Assembly: GCF_902459465.1 (NCBI RefSeq)
Contig: NC_047078.1
Location: forward strand, 5,108,333 to 5,172,332
Reading direction: 5' to 3'
Source: Asterias rubens
Lineage: Eukaryota > Echinodermata > Asteroidea > Forcipulatida > Asteriidae
DNA: 64,000 nt
Positions within the stretch are counted from its first letter, which is position 1. The number at the start of each line of letters is the position of its first letter. The position numbers were made by a program, and so were the translations under genes. Below are positions 35,401 to 42,737 of this stretch, piece after piece. Below the pieces are notes generated by a model, which saw only the letters and a list, made by a program, of their open reading frames with translations, ran no database searches and had not been told where the DNA came from.

Positions 35401-38400
35401 TGCATTTGTAATGTCATGCTTTTCATTTACCCAGAATTTCATATGTGATTTCATAGGTGATATCTTCTGGTCACAAATGTCTTTACCAGATTGTGCATCT
35501 GAAAAGTCAAAGCGGCATATCTCTGTCCTTCCTCTATGCTTTAGGCCAACACTCTCAGGAATACTGGGCAATGCTAGCAGTAAGTGAGCATTATCATAAC
35601 ACCTGGCGTTATCATTGCGGAGAAATACTTTTCCGATGTTGGTGTTATCTTTCTTTGCGGTCTTTAGCAGTTTTTCAATTATGTTTGCCACTGTATACCA
35701 ATCCTGAATGCAGCTTTCAAAGATGTGTACATAACAATTGACATCAAAATCAGAACCATCCTCCTTCTTTGTGATGACGCAGCTGACGTGCCAGCTAATG
35801 CCACACTTCTCATAAAAATCTGTCATTTTTTCCCTATATCTCTGTGGCAGGTATTTCATGGCCCAGTCCATAATAATCAAGGCACCATCATTTCCAAGTT
35901 GACTGAGAACATTTTGTTTCCCAAGTTCTTGGTTTACTATTCTCAAAAGGTATCTTTTCCAAGAAAGTATGTCCGACTCCAAGTAGTGAAAATTCATGAA
36001 GAACTCGGAATCTATCTATACTTCAGGCATTGTGTAGGCTTGAGCTTTACGCTTGATATCATTAAGTGTGGTTTGCAAGCCTTGACATCTATCACAAACA
36101 CAATTCTAGTGTTTCTCCAAAAAATAAATTAAACTGAATATTAACTGTGATTAATTTCAGTTGAGGTGATAACAAAAAGGATAAAACAGAAGAAGAAATA
36201 GACTGTAATGGTTTATAGCAACAAACTTCAATGGCCTACCCCGCGGTACTAGTAATTATAAAGCAATTGTTTACCCATAGATATAGCTTTAAAGCACCAT
36301 TAAACATGTCATGGTCAAGGTCCATTTTTGTATTTTACTTTATCCTAATTGTTCAACTTGATTGCAAAATAAATGAAATTTATTTTAAAATCATGTTTTT
36401 TTTAAAGGAAAGTCTAACTTGTTGCAAACTTGACAAAACACAAAATGGCAAATACTTCAAGACCTCTCACTCAAGGAATAAATAAAAACCCACACTTTTG
36501 AAAGCATAGAGCTGTTGCTGAAGGGTGTGCAATATGTTTTTATCAAGGACGTTTGGAAATTAGCCTGAATATAGAAAATATTTGAATTCAAAAAAGGGCA
36601 AAAAATCAATGTTTTCCCTTTTTTGAAATTTTGCAAAATGGAGTAATTTGGTGTAACAGAAAAAAAATGTTGCTAAAGTAGTAACCATGTGTACTGTTGT
36701 GTATGCAAGCACAAAGGTATGCACATTAAAATTATTTTTGTTTGAGATCAATAGATTGCTTAGTTTTTCTGAAGTACCTTCTGTAAATTTGACGTAAAAC
36801 TGTTTTTAAGCTCTTTCTTGTACATGATTCTGGGCTCATTTTTAGGAGGTACCATTATTTTCCAGGGGGGGTACTGCAGATTTTTTTAATATCATTTTTG
36901 TAAATAGTCTTCATAGTACATCAAAGTTGCAAAATGTAATTGGATTCCGCCGACCCCCATCTTTCACACCTGCATGACCCTTAAAAAAACTTACACTTAA
37001 CTCTTTGTGAAATCCAACCCTGGACACCTTTGGTAAAGGTCAAAGACAAGTCTTCTTACTCTTTGTATCCCAACATAATATGCATATAATAACAAACCTG
37101 TGAAAATTTGAACTCAATTGGTCGTCTTTGGTTATTGTCAAAGACCAGTCTTCTCACTTGGTGTATCCCAACATAATTATGCATAAAATAAAAAACCTGT
37201 GAGCAATTGAACTCAGTTGGTTGTCGAAGTTGCGAGAGAATAATGAAAGAAAGAAAAACATCATCGAGGTCTCTTGATCAATTCAAATGTTTAAGTGAGA
37301 AATTACTTCTCTGAAAAAAACTACGTTACTTCAGAGGGAGCCATTTCTCACATTTACTTAATTCTATCAATATTTGTATAATTATTATAACTGGCTTCAA
37401 TAATGGCTCTCTTGTTTTTGGCAGATGCGAGATCGTTCCATGCAGACACCGCAGCTAGTGTAGATCTTAATCTATCTGCGTCACCGCCTGCGTCACTAAT
37501 CGACAACCACAAGGTTATACAACATTACGATAGTGGTAAGTATGTACGTTGGATGCAACACTATAAGTTTTATGCAGTTATATTTCTTGGTCTAAAAGAC
37601 AGTGGACACTATTAGTAATTGTCAAAGACCAGTCTTCCCACTTGGTGTATCTCAACATAATATGAAAATATTAAACTGGTCGTCGAAGTTGCGAGATAAT
37701 AATGGCAGAAAAAAACATTTTCATACGAAGTTGTGTGCTTTCAGATGCTTGATTTCGGGACCTCAACAATCTCTAATTCTGAGGTCTAGAAACAAAATTC
37801 AAATATTATTATTAGTGAAAAATTACTTGTTTCTCGAAAACTGCGTTTCTTCAGAGGGAGCCGTTTCTCATAATGTTTTATACTATCAACAGCTCTCTGT
37901 TGTTACCAAGTAAGTTTGTTTAATAACCATTATTTTGAGTAATTAACAATAGTGTCCATTGCCTTTAACTCTACAATTCCAAACTGGAAAAAAAAACGAA
38001 AATGTGTTACTAATATTAAGGTCTAGTCGGTTGTCATTTCTCTCTCGAGGAAGTTGTAATTTAGCCTTTGGTTTCGCAACTAGTTCTAGCAAAAAGAATT
38101 GCGTGCAAGGATAAAGGTACAAACAACAGTCTTGTTGCTTACATTTAAATCAGATCTATGTTTCGTTGTTTTGTCTTTCACTTTTAAAACAAAAAGAAGG
38201 CCAGTGGCAGTTTCGGTAGCTTTTTTTTTGAACTCTCAATTTAAAAATACATTAATACATAAAAGAGTTATCTGAGAAGATGTATGCGAAAGTTCAAAAT
38301 CCTTACACAGGAAACAGAATTTGTGACGTCTTTCATAAGTTTGCATTCTTAATATATTTTGCAGAATAAATAGTTCATGGCATGGGTTTCGAACCAGAAG

Positions 38401-41400
38401 AGTAGTTCTTCATTGTCTTATTGAGTATAGCACTGCTAGGGTCAAAACTTCATCCAATTCACCGTATGCATTTATTAAGTAGGCCTATAGTCATGTAACA
38501 CTTTCTTTCTTTCTTTTTGGTGGGGGGGGGGGGGGGAGGTACGTAAACTGAAGCAAACACGGCGCACTGCATATAAACGTGCGCTAAAAAGACATGATTA
38601 CTGTTGCAATTTTTTGCTCAAAAAGACTTAATTCTAGAGATCACAATGTCACAATATTCAACTTTTTAAAAAGAGCTCCATTAATTAGCGTATTTTGTTG
38701 AGAATACAGCCAATTATGGTCCATCTGTACGAGTCTTCCCATGCCTCTACGTTGTAGCTGTGTTTTTCTCCACCACTATAGGTCACGTGATCACATTATC
38801 CAAAAAAAATCCAAATCCCACGGGACAGACAGCGAACATTCATTGAAATCACCCATTTTGCAAGCCTCGGCGGGAAACTTTACATGCAACTTGCATAGCA
38901 CCACCAAGAGTACCATTGGAAAGCAAATGTATAGAGGTGTCTAAATATAGCCACCCAAAACACGTGTAAACACTGAAAGGGGTTCAAAGGTCACCAAAGG
39001 CAAACCCTGTTTTATCAGTCGATGACATCTCTCATTCATAAATCCGCGTTGCGAGATTTAGTATGGCCATGGTATGGCTCACAGTACGAGGAGTCTGTTT
39101 ATCCATGCAGCGTGAGAGTCCGATCACCCGACCCGGTCTTGTTGCCATAGCTAGCTGGTATACGACACGCACCATGTACCATACGACGACTGTGAGCCAT
39201 ACTAAATCTCGCAACGCGGATTTATTATGAATGAGAGATGTCATCGACTGATAAAACAGGGTTTGCCTTTGGTGACCTTTGAACCCCTTTCAGTGTTTAC
39301 ACGTGTTTTGGGTGGCTATATTTAGACACGACATATCGCGGGTACAACCACCAACTATGACACACGTTTGGAACAGTGGAATGTTTATCGAAAGTTGGAT
39401 AAACAGTGTCTAATTTTCATCATTGTTTCGTGGTTTTTCAAAGTTGAATTATTTCAAACCCAAATAATTCTATTGGACCCTTTCGGTAAACAGTATTGTC
39501 CAAGGCCCACACTTCGTGTATCACAACTTCTATACAAAATAACACACCTGTAAAAATTTAGGCTCACGTCGGTCATCGGAGTCGGGAGAAAATGACGGGG
39601 AAAACCCACCCTTGTATCCGCACGTTTCGCCGTGTCATGACATGTGTTTAAAATAAATCCGTAACTCTCGATATCGAGAAAAGAGTAAAGCATTTCGTGG
39701 AATAATAATTCAAGAGAAGTCTTTCACCACTACCTTCTGTAAACCCTGTAAGTTATTTGTAAATCTGTGAACTTTGTTTTTTCTGTACCGAAAGGGTCCA
39801 ATGGCTTTAAGGAATAATCTTTCAGTTAAACTTCATGTTGGGCAACTAATTAATATCGCTAAAATCATGAGAAACATGCACGGGATAATTGCGAATGTTC
39901 CATGGTCTTCAAGCTTAGTATACCCGTGGGGGTGCTAACGCTGAGTGACAGGCTGCAGTGACAGCTGTATTTACTCTATGTTTTGACTTGACGGAACAAA
40001 ACTCGCATTTCAAGTTGGAAATATCAACGCAAAGCTCTAAAATTTCAGGTAAAGATTGTCAAATTTATTGCTGAAATTGGCTACACATTATAATCTAACT
40101 TCTCGTTGAGTTGTTTGGAGATTTTTGTAATTTTGTTTGTCTGACTAAGGGGGGTTAAAAATAGATGTTTTCATATCGTAAACAAAATTTATTTTAATGA
40201 GTGTGTGAGACGTTGCCTTTTTAAAAAAATTCTGACGTTTATGTTTTCCAAAACGGGTCGTAAAATTAAGCGTGAAGGTCGTCGAAAATTCCACATTATT
40301 TCAGACAGTAAGGTCGTATGATCTTGATTTTTATTTTATTGCAAATGTTAAGATTTGCTTGTTGGCATTATTATGATAAACGCAAAAATGAAATTTACTC
40401 GACATTCCTATTATAGTGACCCGCTCTAACGAAATGAGGAATGTCTAGTAAAGTCTCGTTTCGTGTAATTTGACACCGAACATAATCATAACAAACAATT
40501 ATTGAAAATTATTGAATTTTTACAATTTTTTTTTCTACACTGTTAGGTTGCCTAAATCTTGATTAAACTTACTATGGTCGTACCTTTTCGTCAAAAGATT
40601 AATAAATATGTAAAAACAGACGATTTCTGAGCCATGTTCTTGTTGTAATTGTAAACACTGGTAGCACAATCGGTCTATTGCAATCAGTGTGTCAAGTGTG
40701 TCCAGCATGTAACTGTTTTCCTGTAATAATTGACACTGCAGTCGGGTAACAATGATTTCAACAGTAGATGTTATAAAACCGTTTAAATTTGGTTTTCTGT
40801 CTCTTCATCATCTGACTTATTTTTTGATTATTTAATTACTTCATGACACAGGGAATGGGGTTATGTACACTTCAGTGAACCGCGAAAAGCGTCCTCAAGC
40901 GTCAGCAGCTCCCTACACCGGTGTGACGCGGGGTGCAACAGCCATCAAGTACCAACCCAAAAAGGTATCGCGTTAAAAAAATAGTTTTAATGTTCAGCAG
41001 GAGGAAAACTGAACCAACAAAATTGAAAGTCATAAATCCTGCGTTCAATTTGCTTCTTTGTATTCATTTTATACACATTATTTGCTCAGTTTAATATGTT
41101 GATTAACATTTTATTTTTTTCTGTCTTTCTTTTACTTTCGTTTGCTAATTTTGTTATACAGTACATAGTAAACCATTGGTGCAAACATAATTTCCGATCC
41201 CTAAATTGACTCGCTTGTTGGAAAAAAAAAAACAATTACACTGTGGTTCACTAAAAATGGTAATTGTGTTTTCCCGGTTTGTTAGGTTGCCCGTCCAGGC
41301 GAACTGGTTTATGCTGATTTGCAGCACACACGACATCACCCTCCGAACGCACCACCAATAAGAACCGAACCTCCTACGCAGTACGCTGCAATAAGCCACA

Positions 41401-41552
41401 ACATGACTCGAGCCCTTCACAGGGATATTTCAACCCCAGCTGGCCACTACTTTGACAGCGACGAGGAAGTGGAACAATTTATGGTGGGGTTAGAGGACGA
41501 AGCGCCACCCCCACCGCCTCGCGGCATTTTTGTTCCACCTGTCTTTTATTAA
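23457..41552 (+). CDS. Gene B: two-Ig type I receptor with ITIM/ITSM tail (candidate inhibitory immune-type receptor)
   Basis: Nine exons: 23457-23499, 23715-24068, 29725-30060, 31752-31895, 32699-32726, 33180-33277, 37425-37535, 40852-40964, 41286-41552. All are GT-AG and the frame holds over 1494 bases (497 residues). Order: signal peptide (MEFAVFLIVGTLF), Ig1 (about 15-132), Ig2 (about 133-244), transmembrane helix (about 262-287), cytoplasmic tail of about 210 residues. The tail carries VMYTSV (Tyr377) and LVYADL (Tyr418), both fitting the ITIM consensus, TQYAAI (Tyr442) fitting TxYxx[VI], an acidic stretch and PPPPPRGIF. In vertebrates such motifs recruit SH2 phosphatases or SLAM adaptors, so an inhibitory role is inferred, not shown. 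A Penelope-like element and a DNA transposon sit in introns 2 and 6. Paralogue of gene C. Ligand unknown. Confidence 0.82.
23715..24068 (+). CDS. Gene B exon 2: first Ig domain
   Basis: Acceptor TTGAACAG, donor GTGAGT, 354 bases, phase 1 to 1. EGDDVELECKARYGNGTF carries the B-strand Cys, LQWLVVLE the Trp, and NLTILNIGLADEALLKC the F-strand Cys. The usual Tyr before that Cys is Leu. Two extra Cys (IQPC, IAGC) probably form a second disulphide. Several N-glycosylation sites (NIT, NGT, NNT, NLT, NTT). Confidence 0.82.
23965..24390 (+). repeat. 213-bp perfect or near-perfect tandem duplication covering the end of exon 2
   Basis: 23965-24177 is repeated at 24178-24390. The unit contains the last 104 bases of the Ig1 exon, its donor and the start of the intron. 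The second copy keeps the donor but has no acceptor of its own, so it should not affect the mRNA. Confidence 0.9.
24480..24558 (+). pseudogene. Relic of a further Ig1-type exon end
   Basis: EAVFRCKVYELINSYSNETN followed by LKVKQG and GTAAGT is clearly related to the end of the Ig1 exons of genes B and C, but it is not part of the 213-bp duplication and no upstream half is present. Confidence 0.6.
24910..25265. mobile_element. TTAA MITE, family with GGACACTTTCGGTA ends
   Basis: It starts TTAAAGCCATTGGACACTTT and ends with CTGTACCGAAAGGGTAC, inverted relative to the start. TCTCGATATCGAGA near 25097 is the centre of symmetry. A second copy lies at about 39465-39807. Confidence 0.65.
25355..25801 (-). 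repeat. Left inverted terminal repeat of the Penelope-like element
   Basis: Reverse complement of 28992-29444. It includes CCTGACGTTTCGACCCTAGC, a G-run near 25538 and a reversed piece of the ORF's C-terminal coding sequence. Confidence 0.88.
26388..29087 (+). CDS. Penelope-like element protein: reverse transcriptase plus GIY-YIG endonuclease
   Basis: About 899 residues from ATG 26388 (context CACCATGTC). An in-frame ATG at 26343 would add 15 hydrophobic residues, but the inner start fits better. Reverse transcriptase motifs: KPADKGSAVVVM, FYLLPKIHKP, GRPIISGNGSPTEN, GTFDVTSLYTNIP (motif A), QGTAMGTRMAPSMACLFM (motif B) and RYIDDIFFIW (motif C, catalytic YIDD at residue about 533). A Cys-containing linker (CSNISKCIVC) leads to the GIY-YIG nuclease near the C-terminus: LIYLISCRVCGVQYIGET, then LKRRFYGHRS. 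The protein copies element RNA into a nicked target. No stop or frameshift breaks it, so it may be intact. It ends at TAA 29085-29087. Confidence 0.93.
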   Translation: MSNQSCVRLFQELRKLKEKALRYSYHRDNYRFYTLTRFIPTGLQVKFDPALGSLCTPLRRQWNTTLHSTSLSLIRILTEHCDVCLNSFNRDISYLEAELRSICSSARFEQFTSEIDAGLTKLESVLISRRNGKIGRLVSKQQHHRRRRFKRNVPTEAEPSAPQSTVINLSSCTLSDAENDLLSKGLNFCPTPPTVNQAELSQDLTDYYRRIRLREFFLDSPPIDPEPFYCKSKWVPPKNRVPSLETYVQVVSSQINSNDLSTHRTHDNLPREEREALKTLRARKDIIIKPADKGSAVVVMGRQQYIDEAMRQLNNQTNYKPLDTDPTGTFSKEIQLTLDEMHDRDNLSKKAHKFLSPVDCRTARFYLLPKIHKPDNPGRPIISGNGSPTENISLFVDSFLKPLMPQIPSYIHDTPDFLRKIAGIQKQVPNTAIIGTFDVTSLYTNIPQDEGIAACSSALAKSGHTSPPISDIVSLMQHVLTKNNFSFMGKNFLQVQGTAMGTRMAPSMACLFMSHLEQRMLASAPCRPWVWWRYIDDIFFIWTSDEASLKAFINHINSFHRTIKFTSEYSTKDTHFLDVKVLKTDVGLTTDLFVKPTDKHQYLHSTSCHPRHCKTSIAYSQALRLRRICSNDSDFIHHSQELKKHLVSRGHSSLAVHRAIQKVKARSRESVLSKGPKKQQSPTGKVPFVVTFHPSLPPIRKITSSNHHILHTSDRLQRAVQEEPIVAYRRPPSLRDLIVRAEVPPINDDVNPPLPQGTFRCSNISKCIVCRQHIRESDSFTSNTGGTTHKTRGHVTCTTTNLIYLISCRVCGVQYIGETRTTLKRRFYGHRSTVKTQKLDTPVGHHFNLPNHSISDMILQGIEALGNHRETVRLSREKLWIRRLQTIQPHGLNIQEGND
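28992..29444 (+). repeat. Right inverted terminal repeat of the Penelope-like element
   Basis: It contains the end of the ORF, a C-run near 29250 and CTGCTAGGGTCGAAACGTCA. The stem GACTC/GGGTC followed by GAAAC resembles part of the hammerhead ribozyme motif described for Penelope-like elements, but the CUGAUGA box is not intact. Confidence 0.85.
29456..29640. repeat. Older PLE-tail-like repeat flanking the insertion
   Basis: It shares GGACAGTTC, GAACTGAGAAGT, CAAGTAGAT and ATTGATACCTCACCATG(T/C)A with 44215-44400. The Penelope-like element inserted beside this older repeat. Confidence 0.55.
29725..30060 (+). CDS. Gene B exon 3: second Ig domain
   Basis: Acceptor CCGATAG, donor GTAAGT, 336 bases, phase 1 to 1. 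ENATLPCSVIDSGTTDKRNF gives the B strand, FTFEWSLHN the Trp, and VNLNDGGGYQCDVHD the classic F-strand GxYxC. Extra Cys in LQSC and KTSC probably pair. Rich in N-glycosylation sites. Very close to gene C exon 3. Confidence 0.83.
30061..31751. other. Intron 3 of gene B, tandem hairpin repeat inside
   Basis: The only structure recognised is the tandem hairpin unit at 30908-31356, listed separately. No further exon was found. A short ORF at 31440-31670 has no recognisable domain. Confidence 0.5.
30908..31356. repeat. Tandem duplication of an about 202-247-bp unit, each with a perfect hairpin
   Basis: Units start at 30908 and 31110 with ACAGGGTCGTTGCCGTG. In each, an inverted CACGGCAACG follows, giving a strong hairpin (GGGTCGTTGCCGTG with CACGGCAACGACCC in unit 1). 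Both continue through GGCCGTTAAA, CGCTACCCTTTTATTCCCTT and CCATTATCGACG. Unit 2 has a longer loop with GGCC..GGCC symmetry. Confidence 0.82.
31752..31895 (+). CDS. Gene B exon 4: stalk and transmembrane helix
   Basis: 144 bases, phase 1 to 1, donor GTAAGA. A short Thr/Pro/Val stalk is followed by GFVLIIAASSAGLLAMVIVI and SLIVVAL, then RLHKK. It aligns with gene C's transmembrane exon at 60164-60289. An alternative acceptor 6 bases downstream (GTTAG) would also be in frame. Confidence 0.82.
31896..33179. other. Introns 4 and 5 of gene B
   Basis: AT-rich intron sequence around the 28-base exon 5. No mobile element is recognised. Confidence 0.45.
32699..32726 (+). CDS. Gene B exon 5: 28-base microexon
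   Basis: Acceptor TTGTTTAG, donor GTAAGT, phase 1 to 2, coding RYSAIPASQT across its junctions. Gene C has a microexon of identical length and phase at 61411-61438, which makes both credible. Confidence 0.72.
33180..33277 (+). CDS. Gene B exon 6: cytoplasmic
   Basis: Acceptor CACGCAG, donor GTAAAC, 98 bases, phase 2 to 1. It codes for a Ser/Thr-rich segment with ASVTFRAGHSQG, aligned with gene C exon 7 (ATVTFRRAPSPG) of the same length. Confidence 0.75.
33331..33395 (+). repeat. About 22-bp tandem repeat, three units
   Basis: AAGGCACTTGGGTCGATTTCT is repeated three times, the third with a single change. The last unit abuts the start of a TACAAAGAGTTAGGA MITE. Confidence 0.8.
33373..33485. 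mobile_element. Left part of a MITE split by the TTAA transposon
   Basis: GGGTCGATTTTACAAAGAGTTA at the left is matched in reverse by TAACTCTTTGTGAAATCCAACC at 36998-37019, on the other side of the transposon. So copy 2 was inserted inside an older element. Confidence 0.55.
33486..36980 (-). mobile_element. TTAA-target DNA transposon, copy 2 (longer)
   Basis: It has the same ends as copy 1: GGTTCATGCAGGCTG and, in reverse, GGGTCATGCAGGTGTG. The right flank keeps TTAA (36981-36984) and the left is GTAA (33482-33485), one change. It keeps about 900 internal bases (34504-35404) missing from copy 1, including the C-terminal transposase coding part. It lies in intron 6 of gene B, opposite in coding strand. 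Confidence 0.8.
35154..35997 (-). pseudogene. Transposase of TTAA transposon copy 2, interrupted by one stop
   Basis: The minus-strand frame from 35997 runs 223 codons to a stop at 35326-35328 and then continues in the same frame to about 35154 (KWERISLLNNFEFRDKEIRA, then WKAYEIGTGKDFEI), so a single nonsense change splits it. Candidate catalytic motifs are IIMDWAMKYLP and VFLRNDNARCY, and a conserved FSDAQSGKDICDQKI follows. Proteins of this family are widespread in invertebrate and fish genomes. I assign it to TTAA-specific transposases by terminus and target, but an exact superfamily needs a search. Probably inactive. Confidence 0.65.
37018..37366. mobile_element. Degraded GGACACTATTGG-family MITE
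   Basis: CCTGGACACCTTTGGTAAAG starts it. CAAAGACAAGTCTTCTTACT and a second CAAAGACCAGTCTTCTCACT at 37139 show a rearranged or doubled left arm, then TCAGAGGGAGCCATTTCTCA. Confidence 0.5.
37425..37535 (+). CDS. Gene B exon 7: cytoplasmic
   Basis: Acceptor TTTTTGGCAG, donor GTAAGT, 111 bases, phase 1 to 1. It codes for a polar segment with LNLSASPPASLIDNHKVIQH. Gene C skips directly from its equivalent of exon 6 to its own terminal exon, so this exon belongs to the gene B tail only. Confidence 0.68.
37592..37968. mobile_element. GGACACTATTGG-family MITE
   Basis: Left end AAAGACAGTGGACACTATTA, right end AATAGTGTCCATTGCCTTTAA. Internal TCAGAGGGAGCCGTTTCTCA. Confidence 0.75.
37969..38754. other. 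Intron 7 sequence without gene
   Basis: AT-rich, with a TTTCTTTCTTTC run and a G-run at 38521-38537. No exon is recognised before 38755. Confidence 0.4.
38755..38936 (+). pseudogene. Possible relic Ig-like exon end
   Basis: One frame gives SPILQASAGNFTCNLHSTTK followed by STIGKQMYRG and a GTGTCT donor-like site in phase 1. AGNFTCNL resembles an Ig F strand. It lies in the tail region of gene B, where an Ig exon would make no sense, and the donor is also the first base of a foldback element, so it is at most a relic. Confidence 0.28.
38937..39329. mobile_element. Foldback element with nearly perfect 140-bp arms
   Basis: Arms 38937-39084 and 39189-39329 are inverted copies that start GTGTCTAAATATAGCCACCC. 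They differ by an 11-base insertion and a one-base indel. The central loop is about 100 bases. The close match of the arms implies a young element or ongoing gene conversion. Confidence 0.85.
39335..40440 (+). repeat. Dispersed repeat of unknown type, copy 1
   Basis: Shared with 43010-43800: CCCAAATAATTCT, TCAGTTAAACTT, ATCACTAAAATCATGAGAA-type sequence, AACTCGCATTTCAAGTTGGA, CGGGTCGTAAAATTAAGCGT and GGTCGTATGATCTTGATTTT in the same order. A TTAA MITE (about 39465-39807) is nested in this copy. Lies in intron 7 of gene B. Confidence 0.7.
39465..39807. mobile_element. TTAA MITE, GGACCCTTTCGGTA family
   Basis: TATTGGACCCTTTCGGTAAA at the left, CTGTACCGAAAGGGTCCAAT at the right. Internal CTCGATATCGAGA is the symmetry centre. 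Related to 24910-25265. Confidence 0.68.
40852..40964 (+). CDS. Gene B exon 8: first ITIM
   Basis: Acceptor TGACACAG, donor GTATCG, 113 bases, phase 1 to 0. NGVMYTSVNREKRPQ holds VMYTSV, a fit to [ILVS]xYxx[ILV]. APYTGV and IKYQPKK give two more tyrosines that do not fit the consensus. An inverted broken copy lies at 12946-13058. Confidence 0.78.
41286..41552 (+). CDS. Gene B terminal exon: ITIM, ITSM-type motif, acidic stretch, polyproline end
   Basis: Acceptor TTTGTTAG, 88 codons plus TAA at 41550-41552. GELVYADLQH is a strong ITIM match and PPTQYAAISH fits TxYxx[VI]. HYFDSDEEVEQ is an acidic tyrosine site and APPPPPRGIF a possible SH3 ligand. The end is shared with the terminal exons of gene C and of 48874-49091 (PPPPRGIF), so the terminal exons are homologous in part. 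Confidence 0.8.
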   Translation, partial: VARPGELVYADLQHTRHHPPNAPPIRTEPPTQYAAISHNMTRALHRDISTPAGHYFDSDEEVEQFMVGLEDEAPPPPPRGIFVPPVFY

Positions 41553-41589
41553 TGGGGGATTTTTGTGCGCTTGGTGGGACTTACCAAGG

Positions 41590-41975
41590 CCCAATTTCAT
41601 GGATCTACTTTAATACCGTACTGGGGGTCACCATGCAGAAAAGACAGACTTCGCAAGCACTTCACTACTATAAAGATCTTCAAACTTCAATTAGGAAAAC
41701 AAAACTCAAGTATGTAGGGCATGTGAATAGAGTGGGCAGTGGCCGATACCCCAAAATTCTCTTAGAAGGCCACATTGCAGGTAACAGACCCAGAGGAAGA
41801 GCAGGGAAACGTTGGCTGGAAGATATCAAGCACTTCTATGAAGAGGCTGACATACCATCTGTGGCAGCAGCAGGACACCTAGCAAGGATCAGAAACCTAT
41901 GGAGACTCTTAGTTGGAAAGCCAGCTCCGTGACCTACCTCCGACGGGAGGACGGCTATGATGATGATGATGAGGA
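41590..41975 (+). mobile_element. 3' end of an RTE-like non-LTR retrotransposon
   Basis: TKLKYVGHVNRVGSGRYPKI, NRPRGRAGKRWLEDIKHFYE and ARIRNLWRLLVGKP follow in one frame, the C-terminal region common in endonuclease/RT retrotransposons of RTE-like type. It ends in an (ATG)n tail at 41957-41972. It starts just after the gene B stop codon, so it lies in or directly replaces the gene B 3' UTR. Confidence 0.75.
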
Positions 41976-42509
41976 CTTATCGTAAGCACCGGAATCGGCG
42001 CTTACGGAAGCAGGGAATTTTAGCTTCGTTTAGCTTCCCTGGGTCGACCCCGATGTTGCGTATTTTATTTTTATCCAGGACGAATGTGGGCACACAATTA
42101 CCCCACGTTCGTCCTCGAATCAGAAAAAAAAAACAATCACGTCACCACGTGAGCCTTCCCGTGGTGACGTCAGTGCACCTCGGGGCAGCCCCAAGAGCCC
42201 CACTTGTGGATAGGGTCTAGCGTTTTTTTTTTTTTTTTTCTCACTTTCATGGAACTCCCTTGGAGGTTGGCCTTTAGTTTCGTATCGTATTTTATTTCAA
42301 AACTTGTGAAGGGTTAACTGGAAGCGAAATAGGTGTTTGGTGGAAACACTAGTTACAGGCTTTTCTTTCAGTGCTTTATAAGAAATTATTTCATCTTTTG
42401 ACTAACAAATTTGTAAAGCTCAATCTTTCTTAATCCCAAATTGGCGTTTATATTTCAGCTGAAAGTATAAATTTGTACTGCTGTTAAATATGTGTATATT
42501 TGACCATTG
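41976..42509. other. Spacer with a short inverted repeat, no gene
   Basis: CCAGGACGAATGTGGG (42078) and CCCCACGTTCGTCCTCG (about 42101) form a hairpin. GGTGACGTCAGTGCACCTCG near 42163 resembles the opposite strand of 19090-19115. A T-run lies at 42223-42239. Possibly an eroded MITE. Confidence 0.35.
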
Positions 42510-42737
42510 TTAAAGACGCTGGACACTATTAGTGAAGACTAGTCCTCACAGTTGGTGTATTTCATCATATGCATAAACCAACAAACCTGTGAAAATTTGA
42601 GCTCAATCGGTCGTCGAAGTTGCGAGATATTAATGAAAGAAAAAACACCCGTCGCACGAAGTTGTGTGCTTTCAGATGCTTGATTTCCAGACCTCAAATT
42701 CTAATTTTATGAGGTCTCGAAATCAAATTCGTGGACA
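42510..42737. mobile_element. Left part of a GGACACTATTAG-family MITE, split
   Basis: It starts TTAAAGACGCTGGACACTAT and is intact through CGAAATCAAATTCGTGGA, where it stops. The missing right part resumes at about 43804. Confidence 0.75.

Noticed and set aside
41552..41932. ORF of 126 codons as a host gene after gene B
   Set aside because: The C-terminal pattern KLKYVGHVNR..RPRGRAGKRW is that of a non-LTR retrotransposon, and it ends with an (ATG)n tail.
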